Part shown: positions 6,455-6,970 of the stretch, piece by piece
Layout of the letters: every line of letters begins with the position of its first letter
How positions within the stretch are numbered: position 1 is the stretch's first letter
Assembly: GCA_030667735.1 (NCBI GenBank)
Contig: DAOUVG010000082.1
Span: 1-6,970 of the forward strand
Origin: Dehalococcoidales bacterium
Lineage (GTDB): Bacteria > Chloroflexota > Dehalococcoidia > Dehalococcoidales > Fen-1064
Reading direction: 5' to 3'
DNA length: 6,970 nucleotides
Translations under genes and position numbers: made by a program
Notes under the pieces: generated by a model
What the model saw: the letters and a program-made list of their open reading frames with translations, nothing else
Database searches by the model: none
Told to the model about the DNA's origin: nothing

Positions 6455-6970
6455 ATGAAACAGACTGTATTTATGATGGCAATAAATGAAGCCCTCGATG
6501 AGGAAATGGAACGGGACGAGAAGGTCTTCATCATTGGAGAGGATGTTCAATCCGGGGTCTTCGGAGCAAGCCGTGGACTGATAGACAAGTATGGCCCTGA
6601 GCGTGTTATGGACACGCCCTTAAGTGAAACGGCGGTTGCCGGGGCTGCTCTTGGAGCGGCAACGGCCGGCTATCGTCCGGTTGCCGACTTCATGTTCGCC
6701 GACTTCATGTTTGTTGCGGCCAATGAAATTGTGAACAATATAGCTAACTGGCACTTCATCCAGGGCGGCAAAGTGAACCTGCCCTTAGTGCTGTTTGCCA
6801 GCATCGGGGGGTATGTCCGGCTTGGTCCGGAGCATTCGCAGTGCCCCGAAGCCTTCATAATGCACAAACCGGGACTAAAGCTGGTTGTGCCCTCGGACCC
6901 GTACTCTGCCAAAGGACTACTCAAGACGGCCATCATGGACGATAATCCGGTGGTCTTCTTCTATCACAAA
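6455..6970 (+). CDS. 2-oxoacid dehydrogenase E1 component, beta subunit (3' end outside the window)
   Basis: An open frame of 172 codons from ATG 6455 to the window edge, about half of the usual 320-340 residues. GAGGAG at 6441-6446 lies eight bases before the start. The text is typical E1 beta: MAINEALDEEMERDEKVFIIGEDV, DTPLSETAVAGAALGAA, an FADFMFVAANEIVNNIA segment, GPEHSQCPEAF and GLKLVVPSDPYSAKGLLKTA followed by DDNPVVFFYHK. E28 in IIGEDV is the acidic residue that contacts the thiamine cofactor in this family. It pairs with the alpha subunit immediately upstream to form the active site. The C-terminal transketolase-like domain, and any E2 or E3 gene, would lie to the right. Confidence 0.94.
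   Translation, partial: MKQTVFMMAINEALDEEMERDEKVFIIGEDVQSGVFGASRGLIDKYGPERVMDTPLSETAVAGAALGAATAGYRPVADFMFADFMFVAANEIVNNIANWHFIQGGKVNLPLVLFASIGGYVRLGPEHSQCPEAFIMHKPGLKLVVPSDPYSAKGLLKTAIMDDNPVVFFYHK

Noticed and set aside
6676..6710. 15-base near-perfect tandem repeat (GCCGACTTCATGTT) in E1 beta
   Set aside because: It encodes ADFMFADFMF, which occupies the normal number of residues in the family's FADF segment, so it is not an insertion and looks like chance.

Overview
The window is a bacterial chromosome segment of moderately high GC. All well-supported complete genes lie on the + strand between 588 and the right edge. The left edge (1-119) is the end of an insertion sequence pointing leftward. 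Gene content (lipB-lipA, a NarI-type membrane/double-CCG iron-sulfur oxidoreductase, a thiamine-dependent 2-oxoacid dehydrogenase) and sequence style suggest an anaerobe. Chloroflexota of the Dehalococcoidia type is my best guess, but no marker gene here proves it.

Layout. 1-119: end of an IS3-family element on the - strand, with the first 13 codons of its transposase OrfA running off the window, an upstream TATAAT box, and a terminal TG...CA boundary at 119. 120-430: no credible gene, but a dense cluster of short perfect GC-rich hairpins, including a 17/18-identical 18-mer repeat and a 19-nt tandem hairpin unit with a compensatory stem change. 430-587: leader with a TTGACA-type promoter candidate. 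588-1595: zinc-dependent medium-chain alcohol dehydrogenase. 1596-2336: octanoyltransferase LipB. 2336-3205: lipoyl synthase LipA. 3210-3320: a 36-codon frame that looks like a relic of a duplicated copy of an internal piece of the next gene. 3378-5363: membrane-bound iron-sulfur oxidoreductase. 5441-6418: 2-oxoacid dehydrogenase E1 alpha. 6455-6970: E1 beta, cut by the window edge.

How they work together. LipB moves octanoate from acyl carrier protein to a lipoyl domain and LipA inserts two sulfurs, making the lipoamide arm that E2 of a 2-oxoacid (pyruvate, acetoin or branched-chain) dehydrogenase needs. E1 alpha/beta of such an enzyme lies downstream, so lipoate assembly and its client complex are encoded together. 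The alcohol dehydrogenase in front could supply the substrate (for example 2,3-butanediol to acetoin). The membrane Fe-S oxidoreductase in the middle could link soluble electron carriers to the quinone pool. The spacing (0 nt between adh and the longest lipB frame, 1-nt overlap lipB/lipA, 77 and 36 nt at the later junctions) fits one operon or two overlapping transcription units.
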